Both the position numbers and the translations under genes were made by a program. A stretch of DNA of 64,000 nt from NCBI RefSeq assembly GCF_021545335.1, contig NZ_CP089312.1, positions 5,270,001 to 5,334,000 on the forward strand, in the 5' to 3' direction. Positions 39,980 through 49,436 of this stretch are shown here, in pieces (positions within the stretch are counted from its first letter, which is position 1; every line of letters begins with the position of its first letter). This DNA is from Streptomyces sp. GQFP. Its GTDB lineage: Bacteria > Actinomycetota > Actinomycetes > Streptomycetales > Streptomycetaceae. The notes beneath the pieces were generated by a model. That model was not told where the DNA came from and did not search any database. It worked only from the letters and a program-made list of their open reading frames with translations.

Positions 39980-41293
39980 ATGCACCACACCCCCTCCGGT
40001 CTGTCCGTCCCCGGTCCCAGCCGCCGCACCCTGCTGCGCGGGATCGGCGGCGCGGCGGCGCTCGGCGCTGCCGTCCCGCTGCTGAGCGCCTGTGGCGGCG
40101 ACAGCGACTCGGGTTCCGACACGAAGACCGTCACCCTCGGCTCGAACTCGTCGGACGCCGTGCCGAAGAAGGCCTTCGCCGAGATCTACGCGGCGTTCAC
40201 GAAGAAGACCGGCATCAAGGTCGACGTGAACACGAAGGACCACAACACGTTCCAGGAGCAGATCAACTCCTACCTCCAGGGCACCCCGGACGACGTGTTC
40301 ACCTGGTTCGCCGGTTACCGCATGCAGTTCTTCGCGGGCAAGGGCCTGGCCAGCCCGATCGACGACGTGTGGACGAAGATCGGGAGCAACTTCCCCGACG
40401 CGATGAAGCAGCTCAGCAAGGGCGCGGACGGCAAGTACTACTTCGTGCCGCTGTACACGTACCCCTGGGCGATGTTCTACCGGAAGAGCGTCTTCAAGGA
40501 GCACGGCTACGAAGTGCCCACCACCTGGGCGCAGTTCATCGCGCTGTGCAAGCAGATGAAGGCGGACGGCCTGGTCCCGATCGCCTTCGGCGACAAGGAC
40601 GCCTGGCCCGCGCTCGGCACCTTCGACCAGATCAACTTCCGTACCAACGGGTACGACTTCCACACCGAGCTGATGGCCGGAAAGGCATCCTGGACCGACG
40701 CGAAGGTTCGCGCCACGTTCGACAACTGGGCCGAAATTCTCCCCTATCACCAGGAGGGCTCGACGGGCCGAACCTGGCAGGACGCGGCCCAGACGCTCGT
40801 CTCGAAGAAGGCCGGCATGTATCTGCTGGGCACCTTCGTGGGCCAGCAGTTCACGAACGCGACCGATCGTGAGGACCTCGACTTCTTCGCCTTCCCGGAG
40901 ATCGACCCCTCCTTCGGGCAGGACACGGTCGAGGCGCCCACCGACGGCTTCATGCTCAGCAAGTCGCCGAAGAACAAGGCCGGTTCGGTCCAGCTCCTGG
41001 AGTACCTGGGCACTCCGGAGGCCGAGCAGATCTACCTCAAGTCCGACCCGAACGTCGTCGCCGCCTCCACCACCGCCGACACCTCCTCGTACAGCGCCCT
41101 CCAGAAGAAGGCGTACGAGATGATCAGCGGCGCGAAGAGCCTCACCCAGTTCATGGACCGCGACAGCCGGCCGGACTTCACCTCCACGGTGATGCAGCCC
41201 GCGCTGCAGAAGTTCATCCGCGATCCCAAGGGCATCGACAGCCTGCTCTCGTCCATCGAGCGCCAGAAGAAGACGATCTTCGCCTCCTCATGA
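39980..41293 (+). CDS. ABC sugar transporter, solute-binding lipoprotein
   Basis: 437 residues from ATG 39980 with AGGAG. A twin-arginine-type leader (SRRTLLRGIGGAAALG) leads to a lipobox LLSAC, so the protein is likely exported folded and lipid-anchored. The mature part is a family-1 extracellular sugar-binding protein (FAEIYAAFTKKTGIKVDVNT, YLQGTPDDVFTWFAGYRMQF, TYPWAMFYRKSVFKEHGYEV). First of five coupled genes; the two glycosidases at the end point to alpha- and beta-galactosides as ligand. Its stop overlaps the next start (ATGA). Confidence 0.92.
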   Translation: MHHTPSGLSVPGPSRRTLLRGIGGAAALGAAVPLLSACGGDSDSGSDTKTVTLGSNSSDAVPKKAFAEIYAAFTKKTGIKVDVNTKDHNTFQEQINSYLQGTPDDVFTWFAGYRMQFFAGKGLASPIDDVWTKIGSNFPDAMKQLSKGADGKYYFVPLYTYPWAMFYRKSVFKEHGYEVPTTWAQFIALCKQMKADGLVPIAFGDKDAWPALGTFDQINFRTNGYDFHTELMAGKASWTDAKVRATFDNWAEILPYHQEGSTGRTWQDAAQTLVSKKAGMYLLGTFVGQQFTNATDREDLDFFAFPEIDPSFGQDTVEAPTDGFMLSKSPKNKAGSVQLLEYLGTPEAEQIYLKSDPNVVAASTTADTSSYSALQKKAYEMISGAKSLTQFMDRDSRPDFTSTVMQPALQKFIRDPKGIDSLLSSIERQKKTIFASS

Positions 41294-42288
41294 GCACCTT
41301 CGATTCGAATCCCGTGATCCCGGGGGCGGCCGACGCGCCGCCCCCGGGCGGTACCGTCACCCCCTCGTCCCCGCAGCGACTCAAGCCGCCCCAGGGGCAC
41401 AAGCGGCTCCTCACCCGCAAGGACAGGGTCGCCCTCGGCTTCATGGCCGGGGTGCCGACGTTCCTGCACATCGCCCTCGTGTGGGTGACGGCCTTCGCCT
41501 CGGTCGCGCTGGCCTTCACCACCTGGGACGGCATCGGCTTCGGCTCCATCGAGTGGGTCGGGCTGCAGAACTTCCGTGAACTGTTCGACAGCAACCCGCA
41601 GTTCTGGCCGGCCGTCCAGCACAACGTGATCTGGTTCGTCGCACTGATCCTGATCCCGACCCCGCTCGGTCTGTTCCTGGCCGTGCAGCTGGACAAGAAC
41701 ATCCGGTTCAGCCGGGTCTACCAGACGGCGTTCTTCCTGCCGGTCGTGGTCTCCATGGCGGTCATCGGCTTCGTCTGGCAGCTGGTCTACAACCCGGACA
41801 CGGGCCTGATCAACAGCCTGATCGGCGCCAACAAGCCCGGCCACTACATCGACTGGATCGGCGACCCGGACCTCAACCTCTGGGCCATCCTCGTCGCCGC
41901 CGCCTGGCGGCACACCGGCTACATGATGATCCTGTACCTGGCCGGTCTGAAGGGCGTCGACCCGTCGCTGCGCGAGGCGTCCTCGCTCGACGGCGCCAAC
42001 GAGTGGCAGACGTTCAAGAACGTCATCTTCCCGACCCTGCGTCCCACCAACACGATCGTCCTGGTCGTCACGATCATCGAGTCGCTGCGCGCGTTCGACC
42101 TCGTGTACGTCTTCAACGGCGGTGCCGAGGGCACCGAGTTGCTGTCGATCCTGGTCACGAACAACATCATCGGCGAGTCCAGCCGGATCGGTTACGGGTC
42201 CGCGATCGCCGTCGTGCTGCTGCTGATCTCGCTCGTCGTGATCATTCCGTACCTGGTCAGCACCTTCCGGAAGGAGCGGCGAGCATGA
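41290..42288 (+). CDS. ABC sugar transporter permease (MalF/MsmF type)
   Basis: 332 residues from ATG 41290, overlapping the previous stop. Six membrane segments, a Pro-rich cytoplasmic N-terminus of about 45 residues, and the EAA loop (REASSLDGANEWQTFKNVIF, PTLRPT) that contacts the ATPase. No ATPase gene is in the operon, so a shared MsiK-type ATPase encoded elsewhere is expected, as is normal in Streptomyces. Confidence 0.92.
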   Translation: MSTFDSNPVIPGAADAPPPGGTVTPSSPQRLKPPQGHKRLLTRKDRVALGFMAGVPTFLHIALVWVTAFASVALAFTTWDGIGFGSIEWVGLQNFRELFDSNPQFWPAVQHNVIWFVALILIPTPLGLFLAVQLDKNIRFSRVYQTAFFLPVVVSMAVIGFVWQLVYNPDTGLINSLIGANKPGHYIDWIGDPDLNLWAILVAAAWRHTGYMMILYLAGLKGVDPSLREASSLDGANEWQTFKNVIFPTLRPTNTIVLVVTIIESLRAFDLVYVFNGGAEGTELLSILVTNNIIGESSRIGYGSAIAVVLLLISLVVIIPYLVSTFRKERRA

Positions 42289-43172
42289 GCGCCTCCACCC
42301 TGGCCGTGAAGGGGCGCGCCCCGGTCCGCCCCGGCCGCGTGCTCCTGCACGTCTTCCTCGTCGTCATGTCGCTGGCCTGGCTCGCGCCGCTGCTGTGGGC
42401 GATGTACGCGGCGCTGCGCCCGTACTCCGAGACCAGCGACAAGGGCTATGTCTCCTGGCCCGACAAGCTGAGCTTCTCGAACTTCACGAACGCGTTCACG
42501 CAGTCGGACATGACGCACTACTTCGTCAACACGCTGATCATCGCCGTGCCGGCGGTGCTGCTGACGCTGTTCCTGTCGTCGATGGTCGCCTTCTACGTCA
42601 GCCGCTTCGACTTCCGCGTCAACCTGTTCCTGCTCCTGGTCTTCACGGCGGGCAACCTGCTCCCGCAGCAGGTCATCATCACCCCGCTGTACCGCCTCTA
42701 CCTGCTGGTGGACCTGCCGGGCATCACCGACTCCGGCAAGCTGTACGACTCCGCGCTGGGCCTCGTCCTCATCCACATCGCGTTCCAGTCGGGCTTCTGC
42801 GCGTTCGTGCTGGCCAACTACATGCGGATGCTCCCGCACGAGCTGACCGAGGCCGCGCTGGTCGACGGCGCGTCGGTGTGGCGGATGTACTGGCAGATCG
42901 TGCTGCCGCTGTGCCGCCCCGCGATGGCCGCCCTGGCGACCCTGCTCTCCATCTGGATCTACAACGACTTCTTCTGGGCCATCGTGCTCATCTCGACCGG
43001 CGAGAACATGCCGATCACCTCGGCGCTCAACAACCTCTCCGGGCAGTACTTCACGGACCCCAACCTGGTGGCGGCGGGTGCGTTGCTGACAGCGATCCCG
43101 ACACTGATCGTTTACTTCGCGCTGCAGCGGCAGTTCGTCAGTGGTCTTACCTTGGGCGCCAACAAGGGCTGA
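42285..43172 (+). CDS. ABC sugar transporter permease (MalG/MsmG type)
   Basis: 295 residues from ATG 42285 (ATGA overlap; a GGAAGGAG sequence precedes). Six membrane segments and the EAA motif TEAALVDGASVWRMYWQIVL with PLCRPAM. Partner of the preceding permease. The frame is open further upstream only as a shadow of that gene. The glycosidase gene follows after 40 bp. Confidence 0.92.
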   Translation: MSASTLAVKGRAPVRPGRVLLHVFLVVMSLAWLAPLLWAMYAALRPYSETSDKGYVSWPDKLSFSNFTNAFTQSDMTHYFVNTLIIAVPAVLLTLFLSSMVAFYVSRFDFRVNLFLLLVFTAGNLLPQQVIITPLYRLYLLVDLPGITDSGKLYDSALGLVLIHIAFQSGFCAFVLANYMRMLPHELTEAALVDGASVWRMYWQIVLPLCRPAMAALATLLSIWIYNDFFWAIVLISTGENMPITSALNNLSGQYFTDPNLVAAGALLTAIPTLIVYFALQRQFVSGLTLGANKG

Positions 43173-43212
43173 CGCCATGTAGGTTGCCCGGCTAGTCGAA
43201 AGAGAACGACAC

Positions 43213-44547
43213 GTGTCCCTCCCCTTCATACCCGTTGCCTCCGTGCCCGTGGACGTCCGTCGCGCCCGCGTCCACGAGGAGGGCTGGCAGTCCTGGAGCC
43301 CCAGCGGCGCCTACGCCCCGGGCGACAAGCCGTACCGCCCGACGAACGACAACTGGGCGACGGTCTGCTACCGCCCCGGACACCCCGTCCCCGAAGGCGT
43401 CTTCCAGGGCGAGGGCCTGCTCGCCCTGGACCCGGGCGACGGATCCCCGGTACGCCTGTGGGCGGCACCGGACCCGACGCGCCAAGTCCCCTCCATACGC
43501 CTGGAGTTCAAGGAGGGCGGCCGGGCGGAGGTGAGCGCGAACGGCCCGGTGACATCGGTGACGGGTGAGGGTGACATCCAGGCGGCACTGGCGAGTTGGG
43601 CCGAGGGACGCGGGCTCCCGGCACCCCGCCCGGCACCGACGGTCTGGTGCTCCTGGTACGAGTACTTCACCGGGGTCACCGAGGACGACATCCACGAGAA
43701 CCTGCGCGCGATGGACGTCCTCGACCTGCCCATCGACGTCGTCCAGATAGACGACGGCTACCAGAAGGCCCTCGGCGACTGGCTCACGCTCTCGGGCCGC
43801 TTCCGCTCCCGGGCCGGCATAGCCGACCGCATCCGCGCGGGTGGCCGCCGGGCGGGCATCTGGACGGCCCCCTTCCTGGTCGACCCGAGCAGTGAGTTGG
43901 CCGCCGATCACCCGGACTGGCTGGTACGGGACGCGGCGGGCGCGCCGCTGCACGCGGGCCGCAACTGGGGGCACGACCTGTACGTGCTGGACACGACCCA
44001 CCCGGCCGCTGCGGCGTATCTGACCGAGGTGTTCACGACCCTGCGCGCCGAGGGCTACGACTACTTCAAGGTCGACTTCCTGTACGCGGGCGCGCTGGAG
44101 GGCGTACGGCACGGTGGTGAGGACGGCGGCGAAGAGGGAGCGTTGGCCGCGTACCGCGCGGGAGTTGCCCTGATCCGGGAGGCGATAGGCGCGGACGCAT
44201 ACCTCCTGGGCTGCGGTGCCCCGATCCTCCCCTCCCTCGGCCTGTTCGACGCGATGCGGGTCAGCGCGGACACCGCCCCGCACCGCCGTCCCGAGGCCGG
44301 CGACTACTCCCAACCCGGCCAGGACGCCGCCGAGTTCACCGGCGTAGGACGCCAGTGGCAGCACGGCCGGCTCTGGGTCAACGACCCCGACTGTCTGATG
44401 GCCCGCCCGGCCGTGGAGACCCGGGAGCGCTGGGCGGCGCACGTCGAGGCGACCGGCGGCCTGATGGCGTCGAGCGACCGCCTGTTGTCCCTGGACGAGT
44501 GGGGCGTGGAGACAACGCGCCGCCTCCTGACTGGAGTTGACCGATGA
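43213..44547 (+). CDS. GH36 alpha-galactosidase, short form
   Basis: 444 residues from GTG 43213. The GH-D clan barrel has VWCSWYEYFTGVTEDDI, QIDDGYQ, the nucleophile Asp 288 in YFKVDFLYAG, and acid/base Asp 353 in MRVSADTAP. It lacks the large N-terminal sandwich of 700-residue GH36 enzymes. No signal peptide, so it acts on imported sugars, removing alpha-galactose (raffinose or galactomannan fragments). Overlaps the next start in ATGA. Confidence 0.9.
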   Translation: MSLPFIPVASVPVDVRRARVHEEGWQSWSPSGAYAPGDKPYRPTNDNWATVCYRPGHPVPEGVFQGEGLLALDPGDGSPVRLWAAPDPTRQVPSIRLEFKEGGRAEVSANGPVTSVTGEGDIQAALASWAEGRGLPAPRPAPTVWCSWYEYFTGVTEDDIHENLRAMDVLDLPIDVVQIDDGYQKALGDWLTLSGRFRSRAGIADRIRAGGRRAGIWTAPFLVDPSSELAADHPDWLVRDAAGAPLHAGRNWGHDLYVLDTTHPAAAAYLTEVFTTLRAEGYDYFKVDFLYAGALEGVRHGGEDGGEEGALAAYRAGVALIREAIGADAYLLGCGAPILPSLGLFDAMRVSADTAPHRRPEAGDYSQPGQDAAEFTGVGRQWQHGRLWVNDPDCLMARPAVETRERWAAHVEATGGLMASSDRLLSLDEWGVETTRRLLTGVDR

Positions 44548-46562
44548 AGCGCGAACTCGCCCTCCCCGGTATCGCGTACGGGGGTGACTACAACCCCGAG
44601 CAGTGGCCCGAGGAGGTCTGGGCCGAGGACATGCGGCTGATGCGCGAGGCCGGGGTCACCATGGTCAGCGTCGGCATCTTCTCCTGGGCGCTGCTCGAAC
44701 CGGCCGAGGGCGTCTACGACTTCGGCCGGATGGACCGACTCCTGGACCTGCTCCAGGAGAACGGCATCGCGGCCGACCTGGCGACTCCGACGGCGGCTCC
44801 TCCGGCCTGGTTCTTCAAGGCCCACCCGGAGGCGCTGCCGGTCGACAAGGACGGCGGCCGACTGTCGTACGGCAGCCGCCAGACGTTCTGCCCTTCGAGC
44901 CCTGCCTACCGGGAAGCGGCCCTGCGGATCGCGGACGCGCTGGCGAAGCGCTACGCCGACCACCCGGCGGTCGCGATGTGGCACGTCCACAACGAGTACG
45001 GCTGCCACAACCCCGCCTGCTACTGCGACGAGAGCGCGGAGTCGTTCCGCCGCTGGCTGCGGGACAAGTACGAGGACCTGGACGCGCTCAACGAGGCCTG
45101 GGGGACGACCTTCTGGAGCCAGTGGTACTACGACTGGGCCGAGGTGATCCCGCCACGCGCGACGGGTGCGGTCCCGAATCCGACGCACCAGCTGGACTGG
45201 CGCCGCTTCTGCAGCGACGAGCTGCTGTCGCTGTACAAGGCGGAGCGGGACGTGCTGAGGGCGGCGGCGCCGGAGACTCCGGCGACCACCAACTTCATGG
45301 TGATGTACAACTTCGACGCGCTGGACTACTGGCGCTGGGCCCCCGAGCTGGACGTGGTGTCGAACGACCACTACCTCCGCTCGACGGACCCGGAGTCGGA
45401 GATCGACATAGCGCTGAGCGGCGACTTGATGCGCTCGCTGGCAGGTGGCCCCTGGCTGCTGATGGAGCACTCCACGGGCGCGGTGAACTGGCAGCCGGTC
45501 AACAGGGCCAAGACGGCGGGGGAGTTGCGCCGCAACGCCCTCGCCCATGTCGCCCACGGCGCCGACGGCATCGCGTACTTCCAGTGGCGGGCCGCGAAGG
45601 CGGGCGCGGAACAGTGGCACTCGGCGATGCTTCCACACGCCGGCACGGACAGCCAGATCTGGCGTGACGTGGTCGAACTGGGCGCGGATCTAAGGGCGTT
45701 GGCCGAGGTGCGTGGCAGCACGGGCACGGCCTCGGTGGCCATCGTCTGGGACTGGGACGCCCGTTGGGCCCTGGAACTCCCCTCCCAGCCGAACGGCGAA
45801 CTCCGCTTCCAGGACCTCGTACGGGACTGGTACGAGCCGCTGTGGCGGGCGGGCGTGGCGGTGGACTTCGTACGCCCGGGGGACGAGTTGGAGGGATACC
45901 GGCTGGTGCTCGCGCCCAGCCTGTACCTGGTGGACGAGTCCGGCGCGGCCAACCTCACCGCCTTCGCGGAGGGTGGCGGCACGCTGGCAGTCGGGTTCCA
46001 CAGCGGGGCCGTGGACGCCAACTGCCATGTGCGGCTGGGTGGTTACCCGGGAGCGTTCCGAGAGGTGTTGGGGGTGCGCGCGGACGAGCTGTTCCCGTTG
46101 CTGCCGGGTGAGTCGGTGGGGCTGGGGGAGGGCCGTACCGGTTCGCTGTGGTCGGAGCGGTTGCGGCTGGAGGGGGCGGGGGCGGAGGCGGTGCTGTCGT
46201 ACGAGGACGGTCCGCTGGCCGGTGTCCCGGCGGTGACGCGCAACTCGGTTGGCGCGGGCGTGGGTTGGTACGTGGCGACCCGGCCGGACGCGTCGACGCT
46301 GGGGGCGCTGCTCGGGCGTATGTGCGCCGAGGCGGGGGTCGCGGCGGGGCGGGTGACTCCGGTGGGCGTGGAGGCGGTGGTGCGGCGGGGACCGGATGCC
46401 GACTTCCTCTTCCTGATCGACCATGCGGGCGGCGGCGCCGAGGTCGAGGTGGCGGAGGGCGCGACCGAACTGCTCACCGGGGAACGGGTGGTGGGTGGTT
46501 CGTCGGTGCGGGTTCCGGCGGGCGGAGTGGCGGTCGTACGGGAGCCTCGCGGGCGTCAATAG
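44544..46562 (+). CDS. GH42 beta-galactosidase
   Basis: 672 residues from ATG 44544, overlapping the GH36 stop. Acid/base Glu 151 in WHVHNEYG and nucleophile Glu 308 in LLMEHSTGAVNW are present. Cys 116, 154, 159 and 161 (CHNPACYCD) form the zinc cluster typical of the family. The trimerisation and C-terminal beta domains follow (YRLVLAPSLYLVDESGAANL; GEGRTGSLWSERL). It acts on imported beta-galactosides in the cytoplasm and completes the operon with GH36. No regulator gene is adjacent. Confidence 0.93.
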   Translation: MKRELALPGIAYGGDYNPEQWPEEVWAEDMRLMREAGVTMVSVGIFSWALLEPAEGVYDFGRMDRLLDLLQENGIAADLATPTAAPPAWFFKAHPEALPVDKDGGRLSYGSRQTFCPSSPAYREAALRIADALAKRYADHPAVAMWHVHNEYGCHNPACYCDESAESFRRWLRDKYEDLDALNEAWGTTFWSQWYYDWAEVIPPRATGAVPNPTHQLDWRRFCSDELLSLYKAERDVLRAAAPETPATTNFMVMYNFDALDYWRWAPELDVVSNDHYLRSTDPESEIDIALSGDLMRSLAGGPWLLMEHSTGAVNWQPVNRAKTAGELRRNALAHVAHGADGIAYFQWRAAKAGAEQWHSAMLPHAGTDSQIWRDVVELGADLRALAEVRGSTGTASVAIVWDWDARWALELPSQPNGELRFQDLVRDWYEPLWRAGVAVDFVRPGDELEGYRLVLAPSLYLVDESGAANLTAFAEGGGTLAVGFHSGAVDANCHVRLGGYPGAFREVLGVRADELFPLLPGESVGLGEGRTGSLWSERLRLEGAGAEAVLSYEDGPLAGVPAVTRNSVGAGVGWYVATRPDASTLGALLGRMCAEAGVAAGRVTPVGVEAVVRRGPDADFLFLIDHAGGGAEVEVAEGATELLTGERVVGGSSVRVPAGGVAVVREPRGRQ

Positions 46563-46639
46563 GACCATGTACGCCCTCTTGATGAGGTATCAGGTGGCTC
46601 GTACTCTGCTCCCCTGGATCGTCGACCAGGGGAGCTGGG

Positions 46640-47749
46640 TTGGCTACGGCACTGTCCGAACCGTCCGACGAAGAGATGCTCCAGGCTGTTGAGCGTTACC
46701 TGTCCGGGCGGGGTCGTGGGGTGCGTCTCATCGTTCCCGGCACGGCGGGGCTGACCAGGCGTCCGTTGCTCGACTTCCGTATCGACCGCCGGTTCGAAGA
46801 GCGGCGTGGCGGACTGGAGAGGCGGGTGCCGGGAAAGAAGCTGAAGCAGATCTCCAAGCGACCGACCTACATCGACCTTGCCACCCATCCCGTCGACGTG
46901 CCTGCCGGCTTTGCCCCGTCGCCGCCGGTGAAACTGGTACTCGCGGGCTCGGTCGCCGAGGAGCCGTGTCCGGACTGCGCCGCCGGCAAGCGGGACTGTG
47001 ACGCGTGCGGAGGGAGCGGTACGCAGGACTGCCCGAAGAGGGTGAAGTGCGCAGGCTGCGGCGGTGGCGTTGACTCGTGCTGGTCGTGCGGCGGCACCCG
47101 CAACAGGGGCAGCAGGAAGCCGCCGGTGAGCGCTCGGAGTCAGACGAGAACCGACTGGTGCAGGCGCTGCGGCGAGCACGACGTGGCCTGCCCCAAGTGC
47201 TTCGGCCGGCAGACGATGACCTGCCGGGTCTGCGACGGGAAGGGACACCGCCCCTGCGACGCGTGCGGGGGCTCGAAACGCGTCCAGCACAAGCCATGCG
47301 CGGGAACAGGGTTCTTCACCACCTTCATCGAGGCGGTGATCACCCACCCCGTGAAGTCGGACCAGGAACGGGTTCCGACCCCGGCCCACCTCTGGTGGCC
47401 GGCCCGGCGGGCAGACTGGCGCCGGGAGGTCCTGACCAGCGCCACCGACAAGCTCCCGGCCGACCTGCCGGACACCCTCCGTACTCAGGTCGAACCCCAA
47501 CTGGCCCTGGCGGAGCGGGAAGTGGCACGCCAGGCGACCCTCCGCTTTCTGCCGGTCGCCCGCGTCACGGTCGAAGGGGACCCGGATTGGGTGTACTTCG
47601 CGTTCCCCGAACGCCCGGAGACCGGCGGTGGACTCAAAGTCGCCCGGAGGCCGGCGAGGCAGCGGGTCGTCCGGCTCGCCGCCATCGCATCGGCGGTGGT
47701 CGTGATCGCCGTGCTCGTCACCTGGCTGGCCATGAAGGCGATCGGCTGA
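46640..47749 (+). CDS. DnaJ-type zinc-finger membrane protein, function unknown
   Basis: 369 residues from a TTG start at 46640 (AGGGGAG upstream); the next in-frame start would shorten it strongly. The centre is packed with CxxC/CxGxG pairs like the Cys-rich domain of DnaJ (CPDCAAGKRDCDACGGSGTQ, CAGCGGGVDSCWSCGG, CRRCGEHDVACPKCFG, CRVCDGKGHRPCDACGGS). A helical domain and a single C-terminal membrane helix (VRLAAIASAVVVIAVLVTWL) follow. There is no J domain. Possibly a membrane-bound chaperone or thiol protein; I do not recognise a named family. It lies 77 bp after the galactosidase operon with its own start region. Confidence 0.75.
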   Translation: MATALSEPSDEEMLQAVERYLSGRGRGVRLIVPGTAGLTRRPLLDFRIDRRFEERRGGLERRVPGKKLKQISKRPTYIDLATHPVDVPAGFAPSPPVKLVLAGSVAEEPCPDCAAGKRDCDACGGSGTQDCPKRVKCAGCGGGVDSCWSCGGTRNRGSRKPPVSARSQTRTDWCRRCGEHDVACPKCFGRQTMTCRVCDGKGHRPCDACGGSKRVQHKPCAGTGFFTTFIEAVITHPVKSDQERVPTPAHLWWPARRADWRREVLTSATDKLPADLPDTLRTQVEPQLALAEREVARQATLRFLPVARVTVEGDPDWVYFAFPERPETGGGLKVARRPARQRVVRLAAIASAVVVIAVLVTWLAMKAIG

Positions 47750-47779
47750 GCGCGCGCCTGGCATCGTGCACGCCGAGAG

Positions 47780-48190
47780 CTACTCGGCTTCGAAGAGCTC
47801 CGCCGCGGACGCGACGGTGAGGGCACGGGTGAGCCAGGTGCGCAGGAGGCCGAGGTCGCCGCAGCTGGTGATCCGCTCGCGGGCCTCGTCGGGCACGCGG
47901 ATGCCGCGTTGCTCCAGGACGAGCAGTATGGCGCTGGCCTGACCTTGGGCGATGCCTTCGTCACGGCCCTCGCTGCGACCTTCGTCGCGGCCCTGCGCTC
48001 GGCCTTCGTCGCGGATTTCTTCCGCGATGTAGGACTTGTAGAAGGAGAGGTCCACGGCCACCAGTTTCCTCCAGTACTGCCTTGCCGAGCGGTCGCCCAG
48101 GCCTTGTGCGGTGAATTCGATGATCGGGTCGGCGATGTCCTCGGGCTCGCCCTGCAGATGGACATTGCCTATGGCACATGCAGAAGTGAG
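47780..48190 (-). pseudogene. 5'-truncated gene with (D/E)GR repeat, Rpn/DUF4351-like
   Basis: The minus-strand frame ending at 47780 reads GNVHLQGEPEDIADPIIEFT, GLGDRSARQYWRKL and then VDLSFYKSYIAEEIRDEGRA with four DEGR/SEGR/AQGR units, closing in LRTWLTRALTVASAAELFE. This is the back end of a family I know as about 300 residues long; nothing upstream of 48190 continues it. An internal GTG at 48061 could still give 93 residues. The 5' end is missing, probably by deletion. Confidence 0.55.
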
Positions 48191-48274
48191 TCCCGCTGTG
48201 AGCGTAGGAGTTCAACACGGCCTGGCAGCGGCAAAGTTGGCGATGTTCACCCTGAGGAGTGAAGGGCCTCGGGA

Positions 48275-48293
48275 GCCGGTTTGCCGAACCGGC
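48275..48293. other. Small hairpin upstream of the epoxide-hydrolase-like gene
   Basis: GCCGGTT-TGCCG-AACCGGC is a perfect 7-bp hairpin about 85 bp before the next start, with no T run. It may be an operator or a terminator for transcription coming from the left. Confidence 0.3.
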
Positions 48294-48377
48294 AACAGAT
48301 CTCGCGTACGCCGGACCCCCACCGCACGATTGCCAGTAACCGCCAACGGTTGCTCATCGCCGATGTACGGAGGCCCC

Positions 48378-49436
48378 GTGCCGCCCCACCCGCACCCCCT
48401 CACCCACCGCCTCGTCCCCTCCCCCGCCGGCCGGATCCACCTGGTCGAACAGGGCAGCGGACCCCTGGTCCTGTTGCTGCACGGGTTCCCGGAGTTCTGG
48501 TACTCCTGGCGGCACCAGCTCCCGGCGCTGGCCGCCGCCGGATACCGTGCAGTCGCCATCGACGTCCGCGGCTACGGCCGTTCCTCGCGCCCCGAGGCGA
48601 CGAGCGCGTACCGGATGCTCGACCTGGTCGAGGACAACGTCGCTGTCGTGCACGCCCTCGGGGAATGTTCCGCCGTGCTGGTCGGCCACGACTGGGGCGC
48701 GACGATCGCCGCGACCTCCGCCCTGGTCCGCCCGGACGTGTTCCGCGCGGTCGCCCTGCTGAGCGTGCCGTACACCCCGCCCGGCGGACCCCGCCCCAGC
48801 GAGGTCTTCGTGCACATCGGCGGCGAGGACGAGGAGTTCTACGTCTCCTACTTCCAGGAACCCGGCCGCGCCGAGGCCGAGATCGAATCCGACGTACGCG
48901 GCTGGCTGGCGGGCTTCTACGCCGCCCTCTCCGCCGACACCATGCCCGAACCCGGCGCCCCGGACCCGCACTTCGTGACGCGCGGCGGAATGGGAGGTGG
49001 AACAGGAGGCGGCACCCTGCGCGAACGCTTTCCCCGCGACCGCCGCCCGTCCTGGCTCACCGACCACGAACTCGACGTCTACGCCGGGGAGTTCGAGCGC
49101 ACAGGCATGACGGGCGCGCTGGCCCGCTACCGCAACATGGACCGCGACTGGGAGGACCTGACGAACGGCGGCCACACCGGCGCCCCCGTCACCCAGCCGT
49201 CACTGTTCATCGGTGGCTCCCTGGACGCCTCCACCACCTGGCTGGCCGACGCGATCAAGGCCTACCCGGTCACCCTCCCCGCCCTCACCGGCTCCCGCAT
49301 TCTCGAAGGCTGCGGCCACTGGCTCCAGCAGGAACGCCCGGCGGAGACCAACGCCCTCCTGACGGACTGGCTCGACTCCCTGCCCTCCCTGCCTTCCATG
49401 CCCGCCGCCACTACCACCACCGATGGCGGTCACTGA
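48378..49436 (+). CDS. Alpha/beta hydrolase, epoxide hydrolase-like
   Basis: 352 residues from GTG 48378, preceded by GGAGG; ATG 48363 is possible but has no ribosome site. The oxyanion HGFPEFWYSWRHQ, nucleophile Asp in LVGHDWGATIAA, a cap region with the two expected Tyr (FYVSYFQE), and the distal His in EGCGHWLQQERP match soluble epoxide hydrolases. A Gly-rich loop (GGMGGGTGGGTL) in the cap is unusual. The gene ends convergently inside the carbonic anhydrase gene by 26 bp. Confidence 0.88.
   Translation: MPPHPHPLTHRLVPSPAGRIHLVEQGSGPLVLLLHGFPEFWYSWRHQLPALAAAGYRAVAIDVRGYGRSSRPEATSAYRMLDLVEDNVAVVHALGECSAVLVGHDWGATIAATSALVRPDVFRAVALLSVPYTPPGGPRPSEVFVHIGGEDEEFYVSYFQEPGRAEAEIESDVRGWLAGFYAALSADTMPEPGAPDPHFVTRGGMGGGTGGGTLRERFPRDRRPSWLTDHELDVYAGEFERTGMTGALARYRNMDRDWEDLTNGGHTGAPVTQPSLFIGGSLDASTTWLADAIKAYPVTLPALTGSRILEGCGHWLQQERPAETNALLTDWLDSLPSLPSMPAATTTTDGGH

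Noticed and set aside
39856..40872. Forward frame overlapping the binding-protein gene
   Set aside because: Arg/Gln/Pro/His-rich and out of phase with the lipoprotein frame, which has a proper leader and family motifs.
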